A stretch of DNA of 64,000 nucleotides from NCBI GenBank assembly GCA_030267565.1, contig BRXU01000023.1, positions 124,001 to 188,000 on the forward strand, given 5' to 3'. The notes under the pieces were generated by a model. The model was not told the origin of the DNA and searched no databases. It was given only the letters and a program-made list of their open reading frames with translations. The position numbers and the translations under genes were made by a program. This stretch comes from Pleodorina starrii. Taxonomy: Eukaryota; Chlorophyta; Chlorophyceae; Chlamydomonadales; Volvocaceae. Below, piece by piece: positions 28,749 to 39,962 of the stretch (within the stretch, counting starts at the first letter, position 1; each line of letters starts with the position of its first letter).

Positions 28749-29749
28749 GCGCAGGCTGGGCGCCAACCCCGGGCCAGGCCGGCGCGAAGGCGGCGGCTGC
28801 GATGAACTTGGCGGGCTCCCGCCAGTTGGTAGCAGCCGTTTGCTGTGGCACCAGCTGTATGCGTGCCATTGAACCTTGTGCTGCTCGGGGCTGGTGGCAT
28901 GCCAAGGGGATGTGCAGCCTTACAGAACAGCGGCGTTTTGCTTTTTTTGGCGGCAGGAGTGGCGCGTGGATGGCACTGAGCCTCGAGATACTGTGGGGGG
29001 CATTTAGTGAGGGGGCTGAATGCACTGAAATGGTTGGTGGGTAGGAGCTACAGTGGGCCACCGCGACATGGCCTGGGGGACGTTACATCACTTCTGTAAC
29101 GGGGTTCAAGGTAGCGGTGTATGCTGAGTACATGCTCACCGGAAGTACCTGTACGGTATGTTGCTTAGGCTGGAGGGTGTTGTGTTCTCATGCAGGAGGA
29201 GTCCTTGGGGACGTATCCACAGTCACCTCGATTAGCATCTAGACTATCGTGGTGGAGGAGCAGGAAGCAGGTTGGCCCATGGGGTGTTATGGCCCCGCTG
29301 AGGTTGGGACATAAGACACAGCGGCCCCAGAGTGTGACTATGGTGTGCAGTTCTTTCACGGACACGGCTATTCGCTTGTCCTGTTACACATCCAATTTAG
29401 TTGCCCTCAAAAATCGGGTCGAGGCCAACCGTCGTACTGCGGATGTCCGGAGTTCGCTTAACACGTGTATTGTACGACGCAGTGGACCATTGACTATGTC
29501 TTCAGTTGCTTCAAATTTTGCTCCTCATTGTCAATCGGTGAATGCTCGCAGTCGACGCTTTTTTCTGCTGGTCAGTGACAACCCTGGTACATACGCGTGC
29601 TGGCTGAAGTAACGCTTTCGACGGACAATCCTGATAATTGATAAACATTGACAAAACACAACAATTAGGACGTAGGAAGGAGAATTTGACCCCTAACACG
29701 GTGATCGTCTGAGCACTGAGCTCCCTTACTTCAACAGACACACTGTAAG
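28749..29749. other. Spacer between UBA1 and TFIIS
   Basis: It holds the presumed UBA1 3' untranslated region, a TGTAA at 29095-29099, and the promoter region of the TFIIS gene. No further gene is seen. Confidence 0.5.
29095..29099 (+). terminator. TGTAA polyadenylation signal
   Basis: TGTAA about 350 bases after the UBA1 stop codon, the first occurrence downstream of that stop that I noticed. Confidence 0.45.
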
Positions 29750-31834
29750 ATGGGGGCGATATCAGAGGCAGATCTTAACACCTGCCTAAAGACGCTCGAA
29801 TCCTGCGGAAAAGGCGCCGCCGATGGCGACCGCGCGGAGGAGTCCCGGATGCTGGACGTGCTTAAGCAGCTTCAGAGGCGAGCGGTAACAGCGGACCTGC
29901 TGAAGCGCACGAACGCGGGGAAGCGCCTGAACAAGTTTTGCAAGCACAGCTGCGACGCTGTTGCCCAGGCAGCCAAGGCAGCCGTGGAGGCATGGAAGCA
30001 GTGCGTCAAGCAGGAGCAGCAAGCGGACGGCGGCGATGCAGACGAGTATGACGCCGCAGCACAGCGTGGGGCCCCAGCGTCCACTTCACAAGCGGCGCCC
30101 CGCGCGCCAGCGGCGGTGGCCGGGAAAGTCCCTGGCCCTGCCGCCGGCGGTGGGTCCGGGGCCGCGGCGCGCGCTCCGGGGCCGTCCTCGAACTCCCTCC
30201 AGCGCCAGACATCCACGCCCTTCACCGTCGACCCGCCCCGCTGCGGTAACGACACCCGGGATAAGGTCCGCTCCATGCTCGCCGAGGCCCTGGCCGTGGG
30301 CTTCAACGGCGGTTCGGGCGATGGCGACGGCAGCGCCGCGGGGCCGTCGTCGCTGCAGTCGCCCAACCTGCTGGCCGCCGCCATCGAAGACGCGCTGTAT
30401 GAGTTGCTGGGCGGGGGCGGCTCTTCAGTGAGCGGCGAGTACAAGGCCAAGGCGCGGTCGCTGTGCTTCAACCTGAAGGACGCCAAGAACCCTGACTTGC
30501 GGGAGCGGGTGCTCTCCGGCAGCGTGCCGCCCGAGTCGCTGGTGCGGATGAGCGCGGAGGAGATGGCCAGCGACGAGCAGAAGCGCAAGAACCGGGAGAT
30601 GAAGGACTGGCTGGCCAAGGAGGCGACGCGCGGCGTCAACAACGCGGCGACCACGGACATGTTCCAGTGGGTCGGGTTGCGTGGCGCGGAGGAAGCGGGG
30701 CAGGGCGAGGCAGGCGGGGCCGCAGCGCATGGAAAGGCGTTGTTAACCCGGAGGGCGCACTTTGGGCCCCGGATTGCTGCGGTGTTGTGCAAAGGGATCT
30801 CAGGCGGGCTCTGGTTTCCTTGCGTACGTCCGTTGTGGTGCACGCTGGCCGTGCGCCCGGTTGTGCAGTATAGGATGAGGTGTGTTGGTAGGGTGGTTCA
30901 GCGAATCGCTGTCCTTGTGCGGGCTCATGTCTGTGGCAGTCAATATGGACAGGCGGGGAAGGGTGGTGGACATGCAACCCCACCATGGCATGAATGTCTG
31001 CCGGCAGTTGGGCGAAGGTTGATGCAGCTGGCGCATTCATCTCGGTCTTTCGAGCCACCGCCTCTCAGACTGCCCCGATCGCCTCGCGCCCTGCCCCCAG
31101 GTGCGGCCGTTGCAAGCAGCGCAAGTGCACCTACTACGTGAGTAACGATTGGAGCCGAGGGTTGTTCGGCTCCAGGCAGGCTTGGACAGGCCCCTCGCAA
31201 ACGCACCTGTCGCCTTGGGGGGCTTGGCTTTGGGATGACTTGGGAGGGTGTCTGAACGGCAGGATCAACGTATCCCTTGCTGTCGGGAGAGCATCCTCGA
31301 CGATGTGCTGTTCGAGCGCAGGGTGGCGCAGCCCTAGTGGGATGCGCTGGCTTTTACTGAGGCCCAAGGCTAGCTGGTAAAGCTGCCTACGGATTGCGCA
31401 ATGTACGCTTCCGCGCCAACGTATGAACGATTTTCGAACCCACTTGCTGTCCCCCTGGCCCCGCTCCTTGTTCCTGTGTCCGCAGCAAATGCAAACACGG
31501 TCCGCGGATGAGGTACGTTCCGGAACTGGGATAGGGGCTCATCATCCAAACTGTCTGGTTTGCAGAGGGCATGCAGGACCTTGTCTGGCACAAATGCCCG
31601 CCTGTTACTTTGTGATACGTTTTTGAAGGGCGTGCGGCGCAGCAGGGTACAGCAGTGTCGGGTCCGGTGCAGCATGTGTCGGGTGCAGCGGGTTGAAACC
31701 GTGCATAATTGTGTCAAAACCCTACTTTACATCCAACGCTAAACCTGGATATTTCATTTCCTTTTCCAACCCCACAGCCCATGACGACGTTCGTCACGTG
31801 TACCAACTGCGGCCAGCGCTGGAAGTTCTGCTGA
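29750..31834 (+). CDS. TFIIS: Transcription elongation factor TFIIS
   Basis: Four exons: 29750-30666, 31101-31137, 31486-31512, 31778-31834 (TGA); 1038 nt, 345 residues. TFIIS rescues backtracked RNA polymerase II in the nucleus by stimulating transcript cleavage. Domain order is standard: N-terminal LW/TFS2N bundle (residues 1 to about 85, with LLKRTNAGKRLNKFCKH), an Ala/Gly/Pro-rich linker, the polymerase-binding central domain (about 160-270, with RDKVRSMLAEAL and LRERVLSGSV), and a C-terminal C4 zinc ribbon (C307, C310, C335, C338). The catalytic acidic pair of the ribbon hairpin is present as RSADE (D326, E327). The three last exons split the zinc ribbon into very short pieces (37, 27 and 57 nt); the first donor is CA|GTGGGT, joining as Q-CGRCKQRKCTYY. 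The ATG at 29750 gives the canonical N-terminus. Confidence 0.96.
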
Positions 31835-32348
31835 GGCAGCCGCCCGCTGGAAGGACCAATTCGGAAGGTTGTCCGCCTGCGTTCTTGTACACAAGCCGGA
31901 TATGTAACCTTCGTGGCCCGTCGTCTTTTGTCTTCATAAACGCCCCGATACCGTCCTTCAGCAGGCTCGGCCCAACGACGAAGAGATCAGTCCTTGTATG
32001 ACAAATCGATTTGGGTCTAGGTTATATCACCTTGGCAGAGTCCTTCTATACTATTTAAAGTATTATATTGTCGCAGAAATACCATGTCAGTAGATTCTTC
32101 ACCTCGAACCCCAGCGCTTTGCTATTAAAGTTTGTGGTCGTTGGGACCTTGTCGACGCTCCCCGGCCGCGCGCCGCATCACAATGTTACCCATGCAGTGA
32201 GTTGGTATGAAGTCTAGATTGTACCCGATGTCGCGGGAAGCTGAAACCGCGCACCGGCGGCGGCTTGGCACAGGTTGCCACAAACTCGGTTGGATCTTCT
32301 GAAGAGCCATAACGCTAATTTCTGCTTCCAATTTTGTGTAGGTCCGCC
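31835..32348. other. Short spacer between TFIIS and the RGG-OPR gene
   Basis: It contains the TFIIS polyadenylation signal at 31903 and presumably the promoter of the next gene; no coding sequence is recognised. Confidence 0.5.
31903..31907 (+). terminator. TGTAA polyadenylation signal
   Basis: TGTAA about 70 bases after the TFIIS stop codon. Confidence 0.55.
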
Positions 32349-35300
32349 ATGAGGCCTGGGCTTTGCAGGGAGGCTATTCCTAAGGTGACAGCAGTATTCA
32401 CTTGTGGCCTGCAAGGGCCGGATGCATTTCGCGTGGCAAATCCTGACTATATTTGGGATGCTTATCATAACGCACTGTGATATTTGCAGGCTCTGAAGCC
32501 AACTGTGTCCCGTGCGACGCTCCCCACCCCACATCGCCTGGACACGCGCATCGTCGCGCCCGATACCCGTGTGCGCGCCTATGACGTAAGTGTGCTTTGC
32601 GGGATGATATGAACGAAATCGAAGGGGTTTTGGATTACTTTCAGGGTTCTTGCTTAGCCGCCTGTTGGACTGTTATGGCTCGCAGGACTACGATGGCACC
32701 GGACGCGCAGGGCGCCCGTCACGTGGTCGCGATCAACGGAAACAGCGCGGTGGTCGTTCCCGCAGCAGCGAGTGAGTACAGGCGACCATATTATGGGGGG
32801 GTCACTTGCGTGTCTGGCTCGTCCCTGGCGCATATCCTCCCCAGGTTTCTCCCCTGCCGCGGCGTGTCGCCTGTCCCCGGAGTGTAGCCCGACCGGGTCG
32901 TCCTAACGCAGCCATGTTGAATCAACACAGGGACGAAGAGGACTGGGATCAGGCCACCTTGCTTGACGACGGCGACGTCAGCAGTGAGGAGATCAACATT
33001 AACGGAACGACTGTGACAGCCAGCAGCGTTGGTGAGGGTTACGGTTACCCAACAAACCAGGAGTCCGGGCGATCGTATGGTCGCGGAGGAGGCGGCGGAG
33101 GTGGCTATGAGCGGCGAGGCGGCGGTGGAGGTGGCAGGTACGGAAGACGTGACCTCAATTCCTCCAAACACTTTCTCTCCCACATAGCTTCTCATGTTGG
33201 ATGACCTTCGTGGCTAGGCTCTTTGAATGGTCTTGTCATATGAATGGTCTTGTCAAACCTGTGAATGTGTACAACGTTCGTTGTTGATGTGCAGGGGCTA
33301 CGGCCGGGGTTACGGCGGTGGCGACCGCCGTGGGGGCGGATCGTACGGCTACGACCAGCAGCAGCAGCAACAGCAGCAGGGCGGCGGCGGGGAGGGCGGC
33401 CGCGACTTTGGCCAGCAGGGAGGGCAGGGGCAGTGGCAGGGCCGCCGCGAGGGAGGTCGGGGCTACGGAGGCCAGGGTCAAGGACGGCGCGGTGGCGGCC
33501 GGGGCCGGGGCGGATACGGAGGCTTTGGTGGCGAGGGAGGTGTGAGCGCCGCTGGAGCCGGAGCAGGCGAGGAGCGCCGCACATTCCGCGGTACGTTGCA
33601 AGGCCGGGAAGAAGGGAAGAGCAGAGACCCGGCGGTGTGCTTGGCATGCCCGGCTCGGAAACCGTGTTTTGGGTCACGTTCTCTGGTTCCGTCTTGTGTT
33701 GTGCCTTCATTCCTGCCTATGCTTTCGGTGCCTATCTGTCCAGACCCTCCCTCCAGCTCCCTGCAGTTCCCTGTCGGTCTTATCTCCCGAACGGCGTCAT
33801 GCGACGTACGTACAGCCCCTTCACGTCGTCTCAGCACCCGAGCCAGCTGCGACCCACCTGCACACGTTCCCCGCAGGGCCCCGCGAGGCGCTCAGTCCGG
33901 AGGCGCTGGCCGCCCGCCATGCCAACAACGACGCTGTGCGCAGCGCGGCCGACTGGCGCGGAGTGGCGGCGCTGCTGGAGTCTCGCGGCAACAGCCTGGA
34001 CGCGGAGAACATTGCCGCCATGCTCGTCAAGGTGCGTGCATGCGTGGGGGTTAAGGCGCAGGGGGCGGGCGGCGGGCACTGTTGTTAGTGGTATGACATG
34101 ATGGTCTCGTGCTAGTCACCAGGAAAGGCGGCGGCGGGGGCGGAACGCCCGGGATTGGGGCCGGAGCCGGAGGCAGGGCGGATGGTGGGGAGGAGAAGGC
34201 GTGATGGGCACGTTTTGCCGTCATTGGGGGCTGGATGGCGGCCTTGAGGCGCGAGTTGGCATGTGCGTGGAGTGAGGAGTGGCGTTGCAAAGGGCTCGAG
34301 CACCAGGAGACTGGGAATCCGGGGGCGTATGTATCTTGGCCGTTCCCCAGAGGCTATGGCGAGCGCTCCGGTGTCCTTCCACTTCCAATGCCCTCGTCGC
34401 ACCGCCCGCCATCAACCCAAACTGCTCGCACCGACGGCTTCCCTTCACCCCTTCACACCCCATCCTCCGCTCTGCACCCCGTTGTCGGCCGCTCTGGCGC
34501 TGTATCTCGCTCCACGCAGGTGGCCCGCGAGGGCCGTCCCTCCTCTCCCGCTGACACGGCGGAGTTCGAGACCCTGGTGGCCTCCCTGTACGGCTGGGTT
34601 TCGGCGCTCTGCCCGGTGCTTCGGCCCAAGCAGCTGGCCACCTGCCTGTACGCCATCGCCCGCCTGGAGCTATTCAACGCGGAGCTGGTCGCGTCGCTGG
34701 CGGCACGGGCGCAGCAGGTAGGGCGGTCGGTCGGTCGGTTGGTCGGAGCGGTTTCGAGGGTTGGCGAGGTGGGTTAGGCTGGTGGGTAAAACTTTGTGTT
34801 TACGGTACCTCCATCATCATCCAAGTGCCCCCCGCTTACCGGTGTCAGGACTCGGTGTTGGTGTGCGTCGTTAGCGCACGTCAACCGCCTGTCGCTTGCG
34901 GACCCAGCGGCCGCCCTGGAGCGTTGGACCCAGTAGCCGTTTGGTTGATGCCGCCGCACTTTTGGATATGGGCTGGCTGCCGGGTACGACATGCGGGCTG
35001 CCTTGGCCCGGTGCGACGTCCAACCCGTCACTTCCTCGTCTGCACACGAGACCGAATCATGGCGGTCTGGTTCTGCTGTCGCTTGCAGTTCATGGGCAAC
35101 TTCAACTCGTACGAGTACAGCAACATGGTGTGGGCGTTTGCCCGCATGAACTACACGCCCGGAGACGAGTGGCTGCAGCAGTTTGTCTACTGGTGAGTAT
35201 GGGGCTGTGGGCGATCCGGAAGGTCCATCGGGCGCCTCCCGGTGGTGGACGAGCACTCGTTTGCACTGCGTTTGTAGCGACTGGGGAAGAAGAAGATAGG

Positions 35301-37509
35301 GCTGGTCGGGGTTTGGCCCGCCCGCGCCCTGCGGCGCAATGCCGGCTGCTGGGTGTTACACTCGCCACATGCCGCACACCGCCTGCCAGGGAAGCGTCGT
35401 CGGAAAGCGGCGAATCGCTTCCACCATTACCAGATGCCCCCCGCGCAGGCAGGCGGAACATGTGGTTGGCCACGCGTGAACTGCTGTTTAACCGCTGGGT
35501 GTGTCTGTCGTTGCTGCCGTGTCGTTACCCTCGCGCAGGACGGAGAAGCGGCTGGGCGGTTTCAAGCCGGTGGAGCTGTCCAACACGGTGGGGGCGCTGT
35601 CCCGCCTGGGGCACATGCCGGGGCCCAACTGGCTGGCGGCGTTCACCGAGTCGGTCGCCAGGCAGGCGAGTGGAGAGCGGGGTGATGTGTCACGGTCTGG
35701 TCTCGCTCCCGCGTATCTCTCACAAAGAAGTGGGGCGGGGAGAGGGCGAGTGGGGCGCGGCGGCGAGGGCAGCAGCGGCGCGAGGGCAAGGGCCGCTCGG
35801 CAGGCATGGCTTGGGCAGACGGGGCAGAGCCGTAAGAGCGCCTCCCCTGGCTGACTCGCCCTGACTCGCATCTCTCCCTGCGCGCCCCCTCCGGCGGTAT
35901 CAGCATCATCGCCATTACCCCTTCCTCCGCCTCCCTCCTCAGGCCTCTGACTTCAACAACCTGGAGGCGGTCAACACGCTGTTCGGTCTGGCCTCACTGG
36001 GCTACAACGGCGGCTCCGACCCGGGCAGCTGGCTGGGGCCGCTGCTGTCGGGAGGCAGCACCGCTGGCTCCAGCGGAGAGGGGGGCAGCTCCTCTGCCTC
36101 GCCGTCCTCCGGGGCCGCCCCCTCGGGGGCCAACGTGGCATCCATGCGCGTGGCGGACCTGACCCGCACCACTTGGGCGCTGACGCAGTTTGACTGGCGG
36201 CCGCCGGAGTGGTGGCTGGAGGGGGCCACCCGGGGCTTCGTGGCGCAGCTCAGGTGGGGTGCGGCCGCAACGGCGGAACTGAGGGGACGTTGGCGAACGG
36301 ACCCGGGGCTCAGCATGGGTTGGAGGGCAATGAAGGAGGACTCAACGAGGCACTTAACTCGGTGGCGCAGCACGGCGGGTTGGGTGGTTGTGGTGGATGG
36401 AGCCGGCTGCGTGCCTCCCCTGGCGTGGGGTGCGTGGAACGACGGCGAACTTGCCGACCCCATCTTCCGTCCGACCTCGCCTCACCACTTACCTGCCCCG
36501 CCCCGCCCCGACCCGCTCCGCAGGTACTGCCTGCCGTCCGACCTGGCCACCATCTCGTACTCCCTGGCCTACCTGCGCGCGCGGCCCTCCCCGGACGGCC
36601 TCCAGATGCTGGCCACGAACCTGGCCCGCGTGTGGCCCAAGCTCACGGGCGACGAGCTGGCCAACTGCGCAATGAGTCTGGCGCTGTGGCAGTACAGGCC
36701 GCCATCGGACAGGTGGGGGCTCAGGTTGATGGGGGTTGCGATGTGAGGGCTGAGGTGTGGGGGCGGGCGAAAGGCGCGGATGGGCGGGAGGAAAGCTGGG
36801 AGCCCAGGAGCCGGCTTCAGGGGGCGGGCGACCCGCGGGTCGGTTGGGTTAGTGGTGGACTCCAGGCCGCCAGCTTACCCATTCATTCACTCATCCATCC
36901 ATACACCCATCCATCGTCGCGTGCAGGTGGATGGACGAGTTGGTGCTGGCTTGTCGGGAGAAGCTGCCGAGCTGCTCCGCGGATGCGCTGTCCAAGGTGG
37001 TTTCGGCGCTGCCGCTGTTGGGCCAGGGCTATCGGCTCAACCAGGTGGTGGCGCAGGCGCAGGTGAGAGGGAGAGAGAGACATGGGGAAGGGGGCTGTGC
37101 CGCGCATTCGGTGGAAGCCGATTGCGCCAGGGAGGGGGATGTGTTCCGCGGAAGCCTTGCGCGCGCAAGGACGGGATATGGAGAGGGGGCCTACCTCCGC
37201 GCAACGCCAGGTCGTGAGGGATAGAAGTGCAGCCAGCAGGTGAAACGGAATGCATGTGTGCACGGTATCCCACCTCCTCCACCTCCTCTCCCTCCATGCG
37301 GCATGCTGACGACACCTCGGACGACATCTCGCCTCGCACCATTGTGACTCCTCCGTGCGCTGCCGCACCAATGTGTGGGCCTGCTGCCGTTCTTTCCTCA
37401 ACAGGCAATGCTGGACGCCTCGAACCAGCAGCAGCAGCAACAAGAGGTGGAAGGCGGGCAGGGGGATGACTTGAGCGCATCACCGGATGCCGCCCTGGCC
37501 TCCGTGTAA
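32349..37509 (+). CDS. RGG/Gly-rich protein with OPR-like helical repeats
   Basis: Exons: 32349-32384, 32490-32585, 32686-32771, 32931-33137, 33295-33590, 33877-34031, 34520-34717, 35089-35192, 35539-35665, 35943-36253, 36524-36712, 36927-37062, 37405-37509 (TAA); 2046 nt, 681 residues. The first exon (MRPGLCREAIPK) is the least certain. Residues 1-70 are basic and could be an organelle targeting sequence; an acidic patch (EDEEDWDQ) follows, then about 120 residues of RGG/GGY/poly-Gln sequence. Residues 245-647 hold about eight repeats of roughly 38 residues with the pattern LxNxxWAxxxxxYxPxxxWL, for example YSNMVWAFARMNYTP, LSNTVGALSRLGHMP, LTRTTWALTQFDWRPPEWW. The PPEW motif points to the OPR class of RNA-binding repeats that controls organelle gene expression in green algae. 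No RAP domain or nuclease follows. The intron 35666-35942 has a GC donor. Role in organelle RNA metabolism is inferred. Confidence 0.8.
35666..35942 (+). other. GC-AG intron (277 nt)
   Basis: Donor CAG|GCGAGT and acceptor CTCAG|GCC keep the repeat protein in phase 0 (SVARQ|ASDFNN). Nearby GT sites give the wrong phase. Confidence 0.6.
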
Positions 37510-37714
37510 CCCTCGGGTGACGCGGTAACCCCGGAGGGAGGGGGGCGGGACGACGGCATGACCGGGACAGAAAGGGCCCAAGTGTGACTACGTAGTGCGC
37601 TCGTGTGCGCTTTTGGCACCAGTGCATATGTGTGTGCGTGAGAAATGACGCGTGTTGTCAAGCAAAACTGCGCCATCGGTCGGAACGCAACCCGGATACA
37701 ACAGGCGACGTGTG

Positions 37715-37719
37715 TGTAA
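37715..37719 (+). terminator. TGTAA polyadenylation signal
   Basis: TGTAA 206 bases after the stop of the RGG-OPR gene. Confidence 0.55.
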
Positions 37720-39071
37720 CTGCTTGCCGTTTGTGTGCGGAGCGGAGGAGAGGGCGTGGTTTCATGGTGTGCGTCGGGTGGGTACCCCTGGAGGCACTCG
37801 GACCTGCTTCGCATCGGACGGAGCCCCGGCTCTTTTGGGGGAGGCATGAGATGCGCGTGCGCGCTTGACAAAGCGCGGATGGACCTAATTGCGGTGGTAT
37901 TCGAAACCAGCTACTTGTGTGGAACCGAGCGTCACTGCCGTATCATTTGTGCTATGGACCCAGCAGCAACGACAGGCCATGGCGTCGGTGGGGCCATGGC
38001 GTCGGTTTAAGCATTGGGGCATTGGACGTAATGGCATCGGGCACCCGGATTCGTGCCGACGTGCTCGTGTGTACTGTCAAACCGCTGGCTGCAGCAGTGC
38101 CGCCGTGCTGTAAAACGATCGCACTGATGCACGTCACAACCTGCATCGCTTACCGTTGTTCTACCGATACGGTATGATCATCCGTCGGGGCGTGTCGGGA
38201 CCAGCGGCGTGCAGGCAGCAAACGCTCATACCATTGGTGCTAGCTTAAGCGGTGCCAGGATGCAGTACAAGCCCTTCGTTGGGTGCGAAGGCCCATCGCA
38301 AGAATGCAACCTGCCTTCTTTGTGGGCAGGCCCCACACTCGCTGCGGCGATGGGTTTGAGGTAGAGCGGACACGAGCGGACCGTCCCATTGTCGTTTGTG
38401 TGCTTCGGCATCTCGCACTCCCGTGGCACACACGCCAGTGCAGCATTGGCGCACAGCCTGGTCATGTACGGAACTTCCAGCACCTCGTGGCACACGCCGG
38501 ATGGGCACACAGCTCCCAAACACGTGTCAGCCATCTCGGGGCGCTCGGGGCAAACATACTGCTGTAGTACTGGTACGTTTATAAGCTCAGGGGGCCAAGA
38601 CTCTGCAGTTTGCGATTGTCGCAGTGGACCCCGATGGAGTGGACTGCAGCGCTCCATGGAATGCCCCCCGGTTCCCGCAAACCACTGCAGTTTGTCAAAC
38701 GCAGTTAATAGTCAATTTACATGACACGTTACGTTACCTCACGTTTACATGTAAAGTGGCAGGCCCAAACGGATCCCAATTTACATGGGCTGTTTTGGGG
38801 ACGTTATCTCTGTTGGCGCGAGGTCCGTACATACTATGTTTTGAGGCGGTAACGTCAAAGCGCCCATGTCATATCACTCCAGCACGATGTTAAACCCTTA
38901 GGACGAAGCCTGCGAGCGTCGTTGCCCATAATGGAACCCGACGCGCCGAGGCCGGCCTCATCGCGCGAGAGCTCGTTCTCATAGTACGCCAAGCCCTCGA
39001 TGGCGGTCTCATCGCGCTCATTGTTTGCATATTGATTGTTCTAAAGTTGTGCGGCATGGCTCTCGGAAGCT

Positions 39072-39474
39072 CGGCCTGACCGACCACTGTGTCTTGTCGA
39101 GAAGCAGCAGCGCCTTGTCAAGATCTATGTTGACTTTATGCAGAACTAGCCGGCAGCGAAACTCATTCGGGAGTGCCAACCGTGGTGAGGGACCGGTGCG
39201 CTTGTAGGTCGTACTATTTTGGAAAATAGTACGGCACGCATTCTCCAGCGCTGTTCGGCCTGTTCCCGTCGCACTCAGCTCATTCAGCGCGGCCTGACCG
39301 ACCACTGTGTCTTGTCGAGAAGCAGCAGCGCCTTGTCAAGATCTATGTTGACTTTATGCAGAACTAGCCGGCAGCGAAACTCATTCGGGAGTGCCGACCG
39401 TGGTGAGGGACCGGTGCGCTTGTAGGTCGTACTATTTTGGAAAATAGTACGGCACGCATTCTCCAGCGCTGTTC
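39072..39474. repeat. Recent tandem duplication, 218-bp period
   Basis: About 185 bp starting CGGCCTGACCGACC at 39072 recurs at 39290 with a single difference noticed (GCCAACCG versus GCCGACCG). Each copy contains a perfect 24-nt palindrome (39210-39233 and 39428-39451) with 11-bp arms CGTACTATTTT around GG. On the minus strand each copy has an open coding-like stretch including NEFRCRLVLHKVNIDLDK. Confidence 0.85.
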
Positions 39475-39859
39475 CCGCGCACTTATCATAAAAGGTATTC
39501 TCATAACGGCCTGGCCTTATATCGGTTCGTTATATGTGCCCCAGCAGCTTTGGTCACTTAGCTCTAGGCAGCTATTCATAAAAGGACATGACCACGCAAT
39601 TCTCTGAGCAAATACGCGTAGCACGGGATTGCATTAAACAAGCAGAGGACATCAAGGCCGTGCGTGATATAGCACTCTTCGAGCTCGCGCGCTATGTTGC
39701 AGACTTGAAAGTCAATTCGGTGATAGATGATGACGCGATACTCAGCATGACACGTGGGAGCCTTGATTCCGGACACATGCCTGGCTTGACCATAGTGCAT
39801 AGGAGCAGTGCTCTGCTGCCGCTGCGCTTGTGCGGAGTTGCCCTTCGTCATGTACTGTA

Positions 39860-39962
39860 CCGGTAGTATGTTTGGCGAGAAGTTCGCAGTGGGAACGCGA
39901 TGGAGATCGCCGACGATAAGTACCGCTGAACCGCCAAACAAACACGAAAGGCGAGAAAACAA
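39860..39962 (-). pseudogene. Possible Pif1-like helicase fragment
   Basis: The minus-strand frame contains LFGGSAVLIVGDLHR, which resembles the Walker B region of Pif1/Helitron-type helicases (FGG..VLxGDxxQ). A Gln usually follows the GD motif; here Arg occupies that place. No Walker A partner was found nearby, and part of the sequence recurs in scrambled form at 40249-40290. The assignment is weak. Confidence 0.25.

Noticed and set aside
32172..32200. An ATG-containing mini-exon ending CA|GTGAGT as the alternative first exon of the RGG-OPR gene
   Set aside because: Its phase would put a TGA at the second codon of the next exon; the ATG at 32349 joins in frame.
32892..33137. Acceptor GTGTAG at 32887 for the acidic/RGG exon
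   Set aside because: With the preceding exon's phase it reads into TAA after six codons; the acceptor CAACACAG at 32930 keeps the frame (RSRSSE-DEEDWDQ).
38226..38657. A Cys-rich 143-residue minus-strand frame
   Set aside because: The Cys spacing is irregular, and no signal peptide, splice sites or family likeness were seen; chance is plausible in this repeat-rich region.
39588..39866. A 92-codon plus-strand frame beginning MTTQFSEQ with helical, charged composition
   Set aside because: It looks protein-like, but it overlaps minus-strand coding-like sequence in the decayed element, has no recognised family and no upstream signals; it cannot be told from chance.
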